Below, one piece after another: positions 31,237 to 40,387 of a stretch of DNA of 40,387 bases (positions within the stretch are counted from its first letter, which is position 1; every line of letters begins with the position of its first letter). Where the stretch lies: assembly GCA_028689055.1 (NCBI GenBank), contig JAQTWZ010000001.1:170786-211172 (forward strand), written 5' to 3'. The stretch comes from Sulfurimonas sp. Lineage in GTDB: Bacteria; Campylobacterota; Campylobacteria; Campylobacterales; Sulfurimonadaceae. A program made the translations under genes and the position numbers. Under the pieces are notes generated by a model that did no database searches, had not been told where the DNA came from, and worked only from the letters and a program-made list of their open reading frames with translations.

Positions 31237-31899
31237 ATGAAAAAAATATTAATGATTGAAGATGATTTGGAATTAGCGGAGATACTTACGGAGTATCTTC
31301 ATCAGTTTGAGTTTGAGGTCGTGACGGAAGATGACCCTTTTAAAGCAGTGAGTATCCTCAAGTTAGAGCCTTTTGATTTGGTGATACTTGACTTGACGCT
31401 TCCGGGTATGGACGGCTTAGAGGTGTGTGAAGCCATTCGTGAGCGTCAAGATATCCCTATTATTATCTCTTCGGCGAGAAGTGATGTGACGGATAAGATC
31501 AAAGCACTTGAACTTGGTGCAGATGATTATCTGCCAAAACCGTATGACCCTAGAGAACTTGAAGCGCGTATCCACTCTGTGCTTCGCAGGTATGCGGCGA
31601 AAAGCGAAGCAAAAGAGGAGTCTAAGAGCGACTTCAAATGTGATAAGTCAACGATGCAGATTACTTATAAAAGTAGAAATATCGACCTGACAAACGCAGA
31701 GTTCGGGATACTTTCCTATATGATATCCAAACAGGGACTTGTTGTCTCAAGAGAAGATTTGATCCACAATGTAAACGCAATCAATGAGGACTCTTCAAAC
31801 AAAAGTATCGATGTTATGGTCGGTCGTATCCGTAATAAACTCGGAGACAAAACCCTTATAGAATCTGTAAGAGGCGTCGGCTACAAGCTGCTCAAATAA
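31237..31899 (+). CDS. OmpR-type response regulator (ArsR-like)
   Basis: 220 aa from the ATG at 31237; a TTG two codons earlier is in frame but gives the atypical start MCMKK. Receiver domain with EDD at 8-10, phospho-acceptor D52 (VILDLTLPGMDG), S/T switch (IIISSARSD) and KPYDPREL. Winged-helix domain at about 130-220 (NAEFGILSYMISKQGLVVSR, DVMVGRIRNKLGD, SVRGVGYKLLK). Closely resembles the H. pylori acid-response regulator ArsR by overall look. It starts 34 bp after feoB and is 10 bp ahead of its kinase. The AAACGCA word at 31899 fills that short gap. Confidence 0.93.
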   Translation: MKKILMIEDDLELAEILTEYLHQFEFEVVTEDDPFKAVSILKLEPFDLVILDLTLPGMDGLEVCEAIRERQDIPIIISSARSDVTDKIKALELGADDYLPKPYDPRELEARIHSVLRRYAAKSEAKEESKSDFKCDKSTMQITYKSRNIDLTNAEFGILSYMISKQGLVVSREDLIHNVNAINEDSSNKSIDVMVGRIRNKLGDKTLIESVRGVGYKLLK

Positions 31900-31909
31900 A
31901 ACGCAGTCT

Positions 31910-33184
31910 ATGAAAAAACACGCAGTTTTACTCACGATACTTTTTTCTTTTGTAGTCACGGTCGTGAGTGTAAGTGCTGTTTTTTGGGAGTTTTATAAGC
32001 TAAACAAAGAGCAGTATATCGCGCATATTTTTACAAAATATTCTGTTATCACGCAGATATACAGAGCGCATAGTCTGAGTAAAAGTTCAGATATCATGCT
32101 TGAAGCAAACCTCGCTGTTTATAAACTTCTTATCACCAAAGACCCAAAACTACAAAAAAATGTCTTAGAATCGGGCACTGTTTTAAAACGAGAGGGTTTT
32201 AAAAACGTTGACTCTTCTATCATGCTCAATGAACAAGGTATGTACACGCAAAACAATATCAGTGATCTGCGTGTTACGATGTTGGAGCGTAAAAGAGATA
32301 TCTTTTTCTTTATGCAGACTCCATCAAGTTCGATTTTGATTCAAGATGAAGAGCTTGAGCCTTATAGCGACTGGAGCGTACTTTATACCTATACGACAAT
32401 TCTGGCTATCATCTCTATATCTTATTTTCTTATCCTGCATAAACTTCGTCCACTTATTAGACTCAGACGCAAGATTGCCTCTTTCGGTGATGGCAATATG
32501 CATGTTTCTTTTAAAACAAAATCTTGTGATGAGATAGGTTTGGTTTCAAATGAACTTGAATCGGCAAGGCGCAAAATCAATACAATTTTAGAATCACGAA
32601 CACTCTTTTTGAGAAATTTGATGCATGAGCTCAAAACACCTATAGCAAAAGGAACTATCGCTACACAGATGCTTGAATCCGTAAAACAAAAAGAGAGGTT
32701 TGTCTCTATTTTTGGAAGACTTGAGGCGCTTGTGACAGAGTTTGCTATGATAGAAGAGGTGACAAGCCTCAACTCCAAAGAGAGTTTTAAAGAGTATAGA
32801 CTTGTCGATATCATCGATGGAGCAATCGATATGGCAATGGTGGAGGCGGAAAATGTGAGTGTCGCAGTAAACGCAGATGTAAAGATAAAGGCAAACTACA
32901 GACTCTATACAACGGCTATAAAAAACATGATAGATAATGGTATCAAATATTCCCCTGACGCTCATGTAAGCATCCGAATCATCAATAATGAACTCTGTTT
33001 TGAGAGCAAGGGAGCATGTATTGCTCATCCTCTGCAGTACTATATTGAACCTTTTACAAAAGAAAATCCTTCAAAAAATAGTTTTGGGCTTGGGCTTTAT
33101 TTGGTTGATTCTATTTTAAAAGCCCATTCTAAGGTGCTAGCGCATGAGTATCACAACGGGGTTAACCGATTTATATTCGCATAA
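31910..33184 (+). CDS. Sensor histidine kinase (ArsS-like)
   Basis: 424 aa. Helix 1 is 6-26 (VLLTILFSFVVTVVSVSAVF) and helix 2 about 160-180 (TTILAIISISYFLILHKL), enclosing a periplasmic sensor of about 130 residues. A HAMP-like stretch (RPLIRLRRKIASFGDGNMHV) leads to the H-box RNLMHELKTPIAKGTIATQM with H239. The N-box is NMIDNGIKYSP and the final glycine box is SFGLGLYLV. The usual DxGxG box is not obvious (ELCFESKGACIAHP), as in the short ATPase domains of ArsS-type kinases. It pairs with the regulator directly upstream. The signal is unknown; pH and metals are candidates from the family and neighbours. Confidence 0.9.
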   Translation: MKKHAVLLTILFSFVVTVVSVSAVFWEFYKLNKEQYIAHIFTKYSVITQIYRAHSLSKSSDIMLEANLAVYKLLITKDPKLQKNVLESGTVLKREGFKNVDSSIMLNEQGMYTQNNISDLRVTMLERKRDIFFFMQTPSSSILIQDEELEPYSDWSVLYTYTTILAIISISYFLILHKLRPLIRLRRKIASFGDGNMHVSFKTKSCDEIGLVSNELESARRKINTILESRTLFLRNLMHELKTPIAKGTIATQMLESVKQKERFVSIFGRLEALVTEFAMIEEVTSLNSKESFKEYRLVDIIDGAIDMAMVEAENVSVAVNADVKIKANYRLYTTAIKNMIDNGIKYSPDAHVSIRIINNELCFESKGACIAHPLQYYIEPFTKENPSKNSFGLGLYLVDSILKAHSKVLAHEYHNGVNRFIFA

Positions 33185-33207
33185 GTTTATATAAGTAAAC
33201 TTTTAGG

Positions 33208-34650
33208 ATGAATAAAACTCCCAATAGCTTCTCTTTAGTATTATTTGCATTGTCTTTTTTTATCTTCGGATGGTTGGGACATTCTGTGTATGCACCCATC
33301 ATTGAAACGCAGTATCCGAGTATTCTTGAAAAGATAAAAAAAGAAAAGATGCTCAATGTCGTTCTTTTAAACTCTCCTTCGACATTTTATATCGGGACGG
33401 ATGGAGAGCAGGGGTTTGAGTACGATTTACTCAAGGCATATGCAGATTATTTGGGTGTCGGACTCAATATTACAGTTGCGCATACAACAAAAGAAGCGAT
33501 AGAACTCTCTAAAAATCCTGATATCCATATCACATCCGCAGCTCTGGCAAAAACTTTACTCAGAGAAGATAACTTCAATTTTGGTCCAACTTATCTTGAA
33601 GTACAGCAACAGGTTATCTGCTATCGCGGAATGCTCAATACTAAAAACTTTCCAAACGATGTTGAAGGTCTTGCAGGTCTTAGAATCATGATAGGCGAAG
33701 ATACAAGCTATAGCGAAACGGTGCAAGCTCTGCAAAACGAAGGTTTTGATCTCAATGTCACACTTACATCAGAATATTCCACCGAAGAGTTACTACAAAA
33801 AGTCTCACAAAATGAGATTGATTGTACTATCGCGGATTCAAATATTTATTCAATCAATCTACGCTATTTTCCTGAAATAGCGCAGGCATTTACTATCAGC
33901 GGAAGAGAACAGCTTGCATGGGTTTTAGCTCCAAATTCTAAAGGGCTTAAAGCAAGTATGTATGAGTGGCTCAACGGCTTTAATCAAAGTGGGGCGATGG
34001 CAGCACTCAAAGATCATCACAGCGGCTATATTATGTTCTTTGATTATTATAATACTAAGATGTTTTATAACCGCATCAAAGCAAGGTTACCTAAATTTCA
34101 AGATCTTTTTTTACAAGCGTCTAAAAATTATAATATTTCATGGACACTTTTAGCCGCTATAGCTTATCAAGAATCACACTGGAATCCAAGTGCAAAAAGT
34201 TACACTGGAGTTCGTGGGCTCATGATGCTTACAAACAATACGGCAGCAATGCTTGGAATACAAGACAGAGTTGACCCCTCTCAAAGTATTGATGGAGGAA
34301 CAAGGCATATTGTAGAGATGCTTAAACTTGTGCCGCCCGAAGTCGAAGGTGAAAATAGACTTAAGTTCGCACTAGCAGCTTATAATGTAGGTATGGCTCA
34401 TGTGGAAGATGCTATGAAACTTGCAAAAAAACTCAATCTTAATGAAACAATATGGAATGATTTGAAAAAAGTGCTTCCACTTTTGGCACAAAAGAAATAT
34501 TATAAAGATTTGAAGTATGGATATGCACGAGGTGAAGAACCTGTGAAATATGTGGAGTCAATCTATAACTATAAAGATATCTTAGAAAATGCTCTTGAAG
34601 AGTCCTCAAGAGTCACAATAGGTACAGATAATACTATCATCGTGAAGTAA
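33208..34650 (+). CDS. mltF: Membrane-bound lytic murein transglycosylase F
   Basis: 480-aa envelope enzyme that cleaves peptidoglycan glycan strands. N-terminal membrane/signal segment about 9-28 ([20 protein letters not shown]). Residues about 45-275 are a solute-binding-protein family 3 domain ([59 protein letters not shown]). The SLT domain is about 300-440 with catalytic E322 in [20 protein letters not shown], then [15 protein letters not shown] and [18 protein letters not shown]. This two-domain order defines MltF. It is convergent with rsfS with 12 bp between the stops. Confidence 0.94.
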   Translation: MNKTPNSFSLVLFALSFFIFGWLGHSVYAPIIETQYPSILEKIKKEKMLNVVLLNSPSTFYIGTDGEQGFEYDLLKAYADYLGVGLNITVAHTTKEAIELSKNPDIHITSAALAKTLLREDNFNFGPTYLEVQQQVICYRGMLNTKNFPNDVEGLAGLRIMIGEDTSYSETVQALQNEGFDLNVTLTSEYSTEELLQKVSQNEIDCTIADSNIYSINLRYFPEIAQAFTISGREQLAWVLAPNSKGLKASMYEWLNGFNQSGAMAALKDHHSGYIMFFDYYNTKMFYNRIKARLPKFQDLFLQASKNYNISWTLLAAIAYQESHWNPSAKSYTGVRGLMMLTNNTAAMLGIQDRVDPSQSIDGGTRHIVEMLKLVPPEVEGENRLKFALAAYNVGMAHVEDAMKLAKKLNLNETIWNDLKKVLPLLAQKKYYKDLKYGYARGEEPVKYVESIYNYKDILENALEESSRVTIGTDNTIIVK

Positions 34651-34662
34651 GCAGCAGGAGCT

Positions 34663-34992
34663 TTATTCTCCTTCTCTGCCGTTTGCAAGTGATGTTAAAA
34701 AACTTTCCATATCGTATTTTACTCTGTATTCAGGAGTCATAATGTGGATCAGGATATCTCCCAAATCGATGACGATCCAATCGCCGCTTTCGTCAATGTT
34801 GTTGAACTTTTCAGCAGGTTTGAGATCTTTTCTGAGGTGATCTAACAAAGCAACAGTATGTTTTGTACCAAGAGACGATGCGATAATGGCATAATCTACA
34901 AAGTAGTTCTTTTCTCTTAAGTCAAATACTTCTATTGCTTCAGCCTTGTTGTTGTCGAGTACGGTTGTGATTCTCTCTATTCTATTTTGCAT
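34663..34992 (-). CDS. rsfS: Ribosomal silencing factor RsfS
   Basis: 109-aa cytosolic protein that binds ribosomal protein uL14 and keeps the subunits apart when nutrients are scarce. The sequence holds the family core: EAIEVFDLREKNYFVDYAII, ASSLGTKHTVALLDHLRKDL, and ESGDWIVIDLGDILIHIMTPEYRVKYDMESF. The length is normal. Its start overlaps the end of nadD by 11 bp, an arrangement widely conserved in bacteria. Confidence 0.96.
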   Translation of the reverse strand: MQNRIERITTVLDNNKAEAIEVFDLREKNYFVDYAIIASSLGTKHTVALLDHLRKDLKPAEKFNNIDESGDWIVIDLGDILIHIMTPEYRVKYDMESFLTSLANGREGE

Positions 34993-35524
34993 TTTTTTCC
35001 TTGTAATATTTTATAATCTCTTGCGCACTGCACGCAGGCAGCATTGTACTATCCATCTTTTTTCTAAGTTGTGAAGAGGATATTTTTTCATCAACTTCGA
35101 GTATAAAAAAGTTCTCAGGTATTTTAATGTCACCTCTAGGGGCCACAATAAAAGTCACCAATTGGGATAACTCTTCGTAATCTTTCCATTTTGAAAGATC
35201 TGCCAGATTGTCCGCACCGATAACGAGATAGACTTTTTTATACGTTTTAAGAAGGTGTTTTGCACTTTCTATAGAAGGTACTTTCCGCTTTTGCTTGATC
35301 TCAAAATCGTCAATAATTACATTTTCATAGGATAAAAAAATATCTCTCAGCCATCCTAATCTTTGCTCAGGTGAAGCATGAGAAAAAGTTTTAAATGGAT
35401 TTAAAAAAGTAGGCATGACAATAATTTTATCAATAAATTTTAGCTTTTGTAAAGAGTTTACAAGCGCTACATGTCCAATGTGTGGTGGATCAAAAGAACC
35501 ACCAAAAAGTGCAACAGATTCCAT
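34982..35524 (-). CDS. nadD: Nicotinate-nucleotide adenylyltransferase
   Basis: 180-aa cytosolic enzyme joining nicotinate mononucleotide and ATP to nicotinate adenine dinucleotide in NAD synthesis. The nucleotidyl-transferase signature is FGGSFDPPHIGHVALV with HIGH at residues 15-18. VYLVIGADNLADLSKWKDYE is the mid-domain block and ISSSQLRKK, near the C-terminus, is the ISSTxIR-type motif. No ribosome site precedes the ATG at 35524; a TATAAT on the minus strand ends 11 bases upstream. It is divergent from gap, with a 64-bp gap. Confidence 0.95.
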   Translation of the reverse strand: MESVALFGGSFDPPHIGHVALVNSLQKLKFIDKIIVMPTFLNPFKTFSHASPEQRLGWLRDIFLSYENVIIDDFEIKQKRKVPSIESAKHLLKTYKKVYLVIGADNLADLSKWKDYEELSQLVTFIVAPRGDIKIPENFFILEVDEKISSSQLRKKMDSTMLPACSAQEIIKYYKEKNAK

Positions 35525-35535
35525 ATTTAATGAGA

Positions 35536-35541
35536 ATTATA
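35536..35541 (-). promoter_or_regulatory. -10 element close to the nadD start
   Basis: On the minus strand TATAATTCTCATTAAAT then ATG: the element ends 11 bases before the start codon, leaving a leader of about five bases or fewer and no ribosome site. Confidence 0.45.
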
Positions 35542-35588
35542 ACTTATTTTAGATAAAATAATCGAATTAATTTTATATAGGATATATA

Positions 35589-36590
35589 ATGGCACTTAAA
35601 ATAGCAATTAACGGATTTGGTAGAATTGGTCGTTGTGTGGCTCGTATAGCTGCTACAAGAGACGATGTTGAGGTAGTAGCTATCAACGATATGGCGAGCA
35701 TGGAGATGATGTTGTATCTTCTCAAAAATGATTCTGTTCATGGAACCTTTAAGAGTGAAGTCGTTCAGCTTGATGAACATCATATCAGTATTGACGGTCA
35801 AAAAGTAAAAGTTTTTTCAGACCGTGACCCTAAAAACTTGAAGTTTGCTGATTGTGGTGCAGACATGGTCCTTGAATGTACGGGTGTTTTTTTGACGCAG
35901 GAAAGTGCGCAGGTGCATATTGACAATGGTGTTGAAAAAGTCCTTTTCTCTGCTCCTGCAAAAGATAAAGAGACGCCTACTTTTGTTATGGGTGTCAATG
36001 AAGAAACATACGATGGTCAAAAAATCGTATCAAACGCTTCTTGTACAACAAACTGTTTAGGACCTGTCGCAAGAGTTCTTGACGATGCGTTTGGTATAGA
36101 AAAAGGGCTCATGACGACTATCCACTCCTATACAAATGACCAAAATATCTTAGATGTAAAACACTCAAAAGATAAACGCCGTGCTCGTGCAGGTGCTATC
36201 AATATGATACCAACTACAACAGGTGCTGCAAAAGCAATCTCTTTGGTTATGCCGCAACTCCAAGGAAAACTTCATGGTCAAAGTGTCCGTGTTCCTACGC
36301 CTGATGTTTCTATGGTTGACTTAAATGTTCTTGTTTCAAGAGACACTACAAAAGAAGAGGTAACAGCGGTATTTAACGAGATGGCAAACACAAGACTCAA
36401 AGGTCTTTTGCTGATGGATAAAGAGATGCGCGTTTCTCAAGACTTCGTCGGTTGCGAGTATAGCTCAATCGTTGCAGAAGATTTGACACAGGTTATCGGC
36501 GGTAACATGGTGAAAATTATGGCATGGTATGATAATGAATGGGGTTACTCCATGAGACTTATCGACATGGCAATACATATTAGTAAATAG
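35589..36590 (+). CDS. gap: Glyceraldehyde-3-phosphate dehydrogenase, type I
   Basis: 333-aa cytosolic glycolytic/gluconeogenic enzyme. The N-terminal nucleotide-binding fold is [20 protein letters not shown]; the catalytic Cys is C152 in [32 protein letters not shown] supplies the catalytic His and the phosphate sites, and [12 protein letters not shown] is the C-terminal signature. First of four genes with short gaps (gap, pgk, tpiA, fabI). In a chemolithoautotroph this set would run mainly in the biosynthetic direction. AGG about eight bases upstream supports the ATG. Confidence 0.97.
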   Translation: MALKIAINGFGRIGRCVARIAATRDDVEVVAINDMASMEMMLYLLKNDSVHGTFKSEVVQLDEHHISIDGQKVKVFSDRDPKNLKFADCGADMVLECTGVFLTQESAQVHIDNGVEKVLFSAPAKDKETPTFVMGVNEETYDGQKIVSNASCTTNCLGPVARVLDDAFGIEKGLMTTIHSYTNDQNILDVKHSKDKRRARAGAINMIPTTTGAAKAISLVMPQLQGKLHGQSVRVPTPDVSMVDLNVLVSRDTTKEEVTAVFNEMANTRLKGLLLMDKEMRVSQDFVGCEYSSIVAEDLTQVIGGNMVKIMAWYDNEWGYSMRLIDMAIHISK

Positions 36591-36598
36591 GACAAATC

Positions 36599-37801
36599 TT
36601 GGAATTATTAAATATTAAACATTTAAATTTAGCGGATAAAAAAGTATTTATTCGTTGCGACTTCAATGTCCCAATGGATGACTTTGGAAATATCTCGGAT
36701 GATAGACGTATCCGTTCAGCACTTGCTACGATTAATCACTGTATTGATCAAAATTGTGCTGTTATTTTGGCTTCACATTTAGGTCGTCCGGATGGCGAAA
36801 TTGATATGAAATATTCGCTAGCTCCAGTGGCACGAAGACTCAATCAGCTGCTTAAAAAAGATATTGTCATGGCAAATGATGTTATCGGTGAAGATGCAAA
36901 GCAAAAAGCCGCAGCACTCCAAGGTGGACAAATCCTACTTTTGGAAAATATCCGTTTTGAAGCCGGAGAGACAAAAAATAATAAAGAGTTTGCAGCACAA
37001 CTAGCTGAAATGGCAGAATTTTATATCAACGATGCATTTGGTGTTTCCCATCGTCCGCACGCATCAGTTGAAGGTATCACACACTTTTTTGATACGGAGC
37101 ATAAAGCCGCGGGATATTTACTCCAAAAAGAGATCCAGTTTTTTGGTAAACTTATCCAAAATCCTGTACGTCCTTTTGCGGCAATCGTCGGCGGTTCAAA
37201 AGTGTCTGGCAAACTAGAAGCACTTATCAATCTCCTTCCTCGTGTTGATAAAATTTTTATCGGTGGTGGTATGGCGTTTACATTTTTAAAACAGATGGGT
37301 TACCATATCGGTGCTTCACTTGTTGAAGATGATTTGCTTGAAGATGCGCAACATATCATGGATGAAGCGAAAAGACTTGGGGTGAGATTTTATCTTCCTG
37401 TAGATGTTATCGCGGCTGATAGATTTTCAGAAGATGCTGTAAGTAAAATAGTTACGGCACAAGAGATACCAAATGGATGGATGGGACTTGATATCGGGCC
37501 TGCAACTGTACGACTTTACCGAGAAGGTCTCAACGACGTACAGACGGTTCTTTGGAATGGCCCTATGGGTGTGTATGAAATGGACAAATTTGCACGCGGA
37601 TCATCAAAAATAGCACACTTTGTCGCAGATAGTTATGCGACTACAGTTGTCGGCGGTGGAGATACAGCAGACTTAGTACAGCGTATCGGCCTTGATGAAG
37701 AGATGACTTTTATCTCTACAGGCGGTGGAGCTTCACTGGAGCTTCTTGAGGGTAAAGTGCTTCCCGGCGTTTTACCGCTTATTAAAAAAGAAGAAGAGTA
37801 A
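36599..37801 (+). CDS. pgk: Phosphoglycerate kinase
   Basis: 400-aa cytosolic kinase interconverting 1,3-bisphosphoglycerate/ADP and 3-phosphoglycerate/ATP. The substrate-binding start is [29 protein letters not shown] and [11 protein letters not shown] follow. [20 protein letters not shown] and [10 protein letters not shown] are the hinge and nucleotide region, NGPMGVYE and [15 protein letters not shown] the C-terminal site, and [19 protein letters not shown] the end. The start is TTG at 36599, eight bases after the gap stop, with AGGA upstream. Normal length. Confidence 0.97.
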   Translation: MELLNIKHLNLADKKVFIRCDFNVPMDDFGNISDDRRIRSALATINHCIDQNCAVILASHLGRPDGEIDMKYSLAPVARRLNQLLKKDIVMANDVIGEDAKQKAAALQGGQILLLENIRFEAGETKNNKEFAAQLAEMAEFYINDAFGVSHRPHASVEGITHFFDTEHKAAGYLLQKEIQFFGKLIQNPVRPFAAIVGGSKVSGKLEALINLLPRVDKIFIGGGMAFTFLKQMGYHIGASLVEDDLLEDAQHIMDEAKRLGVRFYLPVDVIAADRFSEDAVSKIVTAQEIPNGWMGLDIGPATVRLYREGLNDVQTVLWNGPMGVYEMDKFARGSSKIAHFVADSYATTVVGGGDTADLVQRIGLDEEMTFISTGGGASLELLEGKVLPGVLPLIKKEEE

Positions 37802-37804
37802 GCC

Positions 37805-38527
37805 ATGATATTAGCTGCAAATTTAAAAACAAATCTCACTCGTGAAAAGACAAATAAGTATGTTAAGGGGTTAGAGAAGTTTTTAAATGAGAGCAAGTCA
37901 GAGCAAGGAGTATTTGTTTTTCCGGCTACTTCAAGTTTGGATAACTTTTCTACATCGGCTATCATCGGTGCTCAAAATGCCTATCCGGTTCAAAGCGGTG
38001 CATTTACCGGGGAGATAGGACTTGAACATTTAGAAGAGTTTGGTATCAAAACTATTCTCATTGGACATAGTGAACGCCGTCATATTTTGGGTGAAACGCA
38101 AGACTCTTTGGTGAAAAAATTTGATTTTTACATGAGCCACGGATTTAAAATTATCTATTGTGTCGGAGAACCACTGAGTATAAGAGAAGCTGGACATGAT
38201 CAAATGATGGAGTATATATCTGCCCAGTATGAGGGGATAGATACAGAGTATAAAGATCTCATCATCGCTTATGAACCTGTTTGGGCTATAGGTACAGGGC
38301 TTACACCGACACTTGAAGAGATAGAAAACATCCACAAAGAGCTAAAGAAAAAATCACCTGCACCTATGCTTTATGGTGGCAGTGTCAAAGTTAGCAATGC
38401 CAAAGAAGTTTTAGAACTTCAAAATGTAGATGGCATCTTGGTAGGAAGTGCTGCGCTTTATCTTGAACATTTTTGTTCGATGATATCGTATGCAGATGAA
38501 ATAGAAAAAATAGCAGGAGAAAAGTAA
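37805..38527 (+). CDS. tpiA: Triosephosphate isomerase
   Basis: 240-aa cytosolic TIM-barrel enzyme interconverting dihydroxyacetone phosphate and glyceraldehyde-3-phosphate. Active-site residues are N6 and K8 (AANLKTN), H88 (LIGHSERR) and E157 (AYEPVWAIGTG). The phosphate loop is LYGGSVKVSNAKEVL and VDGILVGSAAL. It is slightly shorter than the 250-aa norm, as in other Campylobacterota. Starts four bases after pgk and ends four bases before fabI. Confidence 0.96.
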   Translation: MILAANLKTNLTREKTNKYVKGLEKFLNESKSEQGVFVFPATSSLDNFSTSAIIGAQNAYPVQSGAFTGEIGLEHLEEFGIKTILIGHSERRHILGETQDSLVKKFDFYMSHGFKIIYCVGEPLSIREAGHDQMMEYISAQYEGIDTEYKDLIIAYEPVWAIGTGLTPTLEEIENIHKELKKKSPAPMLYGGSVKVSNAKEVLELQNVDGILVGSAALYLEHFCSMISYADEIEKIAGEK

Positions 38528-39355
<828 letters not shown>

Positions 39356-39364
39356 TAAATCTTT

Positions 39365-39397
39365 AAAATAGCAAGAAGATATAAATCTTGCTATTTT
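39365..39397. terminator. Strong hairpin terminator after fabI
   Basis: AAAATAGCAAGA (39365-39376) and TCTTGCTATTTT (39386-39397) pair perfectly over 12 bp around a nine-base loop. The stem ends in A4/T4, so it can act in either direction. Confidence 0.8.
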
Positions 39398-39507
39398 CCT
39401 CTGTATAAAAACAATCACCTAAACTGATTAAAAATTAATCACTAATTTGTCTCCTCCACTTATATTCTATGTAATAATTACTCTATCAAAAATAAGAAGG
39501 ATACAAA

Positions 39508-40182
39508 ATGAAATTATTAAAACTTAGTGTAGCAGCCGCAGTTCTTGCAACGGGTATGATGGCAGCAGAGGAATCGGAAATCGGAGTAAGTGCAAATGTA
39601 GCAGCAACAAGTAACTATGTTTGGAGAGGTATGACTCAGTCGGCAGATAAACCTGCTATTCAAGGTGGTTTTGACTTGGAGTATAAAGGGGCTTATTTAG
39701 GAACTTGGGGATCAAATGTTGATTGGAATAATGATGCATCAATGGAAGCTGATTTTTATGCAGGTTATTCTAATAGTCTTTATGGTGTAACTTATGATAT
39801 TGGCGCAATTAAGTTTGTATATCCAGGTGCAATGACAGGTTCAAACTTTGCTGAAGCATATCTAGGACTTGGTTATGACTTTGAAATCTTTTCTGTTGGT
39901 GCTACATATTCAAAAGGAATCAAAACGGATGATTTTGATGCTCCTGACAACATAGAAGGAACTATATCAGTACCACTTCCAGTAGAAATCACACTTGATG
40001 GTGCATATGGCGCATACGGAAAAGATGGTGATGACAACGGTGTTGGTAAATATTACTCAGTAGGTTTATCAAAATCATTTGGTAAATTTGACTTCACAAT
40101 TGCGTACACGGCTATGGATTATTATGCAGTTGGAACAGACTCTGAAGATAACTTCGTTGGAACTGTTGGAACAAGCTTTTAA
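39508..40182 (+). CDS. TorF-family outer-membrane protein (putative porin)
   Basis: 224 aa. Signal peptide 1-20 (MKLLKLSVAAAVLATGMMAA). The mature start is VSANVAATSNYVWRGMTQSA, followed by DKPAIQGGFDLEYKGAYLGT and WGSNVDW; this is the signature opening of the TorF (gcw_chp) barrel family. Beta strands continue to VGTVGTSF with the terminal Phe. Function in this family is not established; a barrel of about 10-12 strands is likely. AAGGAT precedes the ATG. The gene is free-standing between two hairpins and contains no AAACGCA word. Confidence 0.88.
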   Translation: MKLLKLSVAAAVLATGMMAAEESEIGVSANVAATSNYVWRGMTQSADKPAIQGGFDLEYKGAYLGTWGSNVDWNNDASMEADFYAGYSNSLYGVTYDIGAIKFVYPGAMTGSNFAEAYLGLGYDFEIFSVGATYSKGIKTDDFDAPDNIEGTISVPLPVEITLDGAYGAYGKDGDDNGVGKYYSVGLSKSFGKFDFTIAYTAMDYYAVGTDSEDNFVGTVGTSF

Positions 40183-40212
40183 TCGAGAGATATCTGACAT
40201 TCCCTCTCCTTT

Positions 40213-40244
40213 TTATCCCCCTTTTTCCTGTTTTAGGGGGATAA
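40213..40244 (+). terminator. Hairpin after the TorF-family gene
   Basis: TTATCCCCC (40213-40221) pairs with GGGGGATAA (40236-40244) across a 14-base loop. Nine-bp stem but no T-run afterwards, so terminator activity is likely but not certain. Confidence 0.55.
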
Positions 40245-40259
40245 ATATTGCTAATTTGC

Positions 40260-40265
40260 TATAAT
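40260..40265 (+). promoter_or_regulatory. -10 element six bases before a start codon
   Basis: TATAATCCGCTC then ATG at 40272. Transcription would begin at about the A of the ATG, giving a leaderless message. No ribosome site is present. Confidence 0.5.
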
Positions 40266-40271
40266 CCGCTC

Positions 40272-40387
40272 ATGACACAAATATTCAAGAAAATTTTTTA
40301 CATACTTTTTATGTTGTTTCTCATATCACTTATCTCATTTTTGGCTATCCATGCTGCACCAAACAGTTTTTTTGGGGCGGGTGAGCT
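40272..40387 (+). CDS. ABC transporter permease, OppB/DppB-like (N-terminus only, runs off the window)
   Basis: 38 codons visible. MTQIFKKIFYILFMLFLISL and ISFLAIHAAPNSFFGAGE match the first transmembrane helix and following S/H-x-x-PN loop of peptide/nickel-type ABC permeases (compare the family pattern SxLxFxLIHLAPG). It is presumably the first or an early gene of a transporter operon continuing beyond the window. A -10 element lies directly before the start. Confidence 0.65.
   Translation, partial: MTQIFKKIFYILFMLFLISLISFLAIHAAPNSFFGAGE

Noticed and set aside
34651-34680. Terminator between mltF and rsfS
   Set aside because: AGGAG/CTCCT can pair across seven bases but the stem is only five bp and no T-run follows.

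Overview
The window is AT-rich (about 37% GC by eye) and reads as chromosomal DNA of a free-living Campylobacterota (Epsilonproteobacteria) bacterium, most like Sulfurimonas or a close relative. Supporting signs are the histidine kinase with the H-box context IAHQWRQPLN, a short MurE, ArsRS-type regulators, a TorF-family outer-membrane protein, and the gap-pgk-tpiA-fabI cluster divergent from nadD-rsfS. The genus is inferred from gene content only.

Layout. 1-311 is the end of rplQ. 401-6332 is a mostly forward housekeeping run: aldo/keto reductase, Nfu-type Fe-S scaffold, TPR protein, murE, a reverse-strand small barrel protein, a [2Fe-2S] thioredoxin-like ferredoxin, panD and a PDZ protein. 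6333-7540 is a graveyard: a 360-bp element with perfect 17-bp inverted ends, a 59-bp repeat, a perfect palindrome and gene fragments. 7541-10136 is a reverse-strand operon (methyltransferase, glycerophosphodiesterase, ACP-acyltransferase). Its first gene appears to have lost the front of an acyl-ligase domain where a decayed IS5-type transposase (10133-10569) abuts it. 10811-12963 holds a dipeptide epimerase and a DUF819 membrane protein. 13030-16222 carries a DUF4139 protein and a convergent DEAD-box helicase.

16493-26049 starts with rmuC, then a sensor kinase, a small exported protein, a CusCBA-type heavy-metal efflux operon, and a convergent response regulator. The kinase and the regulator bracket the efflux genes and probably form one system. 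26129-27281 has two small genes and a CDP-alcohol phosphatidyltransferase. 27470-33184 looks like an iron locus: an OprD-like porin, feoA and feoB behind Fur-box-like sites, then an ArsRS-like two-component pair. 33208-35524 has mltF and the convergent nadD-rsfS pair. 35589-39355 is gap-pgk-tpiA-fabI. 39508-40182 is a TorF-like barrel protein, and the window ends inside an OppB/DppB-type permease gene.

The most unusual signal is not a gene. The 7-mer AAACGCA (reverse complement TGCGTTT) occurs 77 times by hand count, against about 5 expected from base composition and about 7-10 for each of its three sister words differing at the last base. It is found on both strands, in all codon frames and occasionally outside genes, usually followed by a purine. 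It is spread at about two per kb, but nearly absent from the mobile debris and from the gap-to-torF segment. It behaves like a selected DNA word (uptake sequence, methylation or protein-binding site, or recombination signal). I know of no described role for it in this group.
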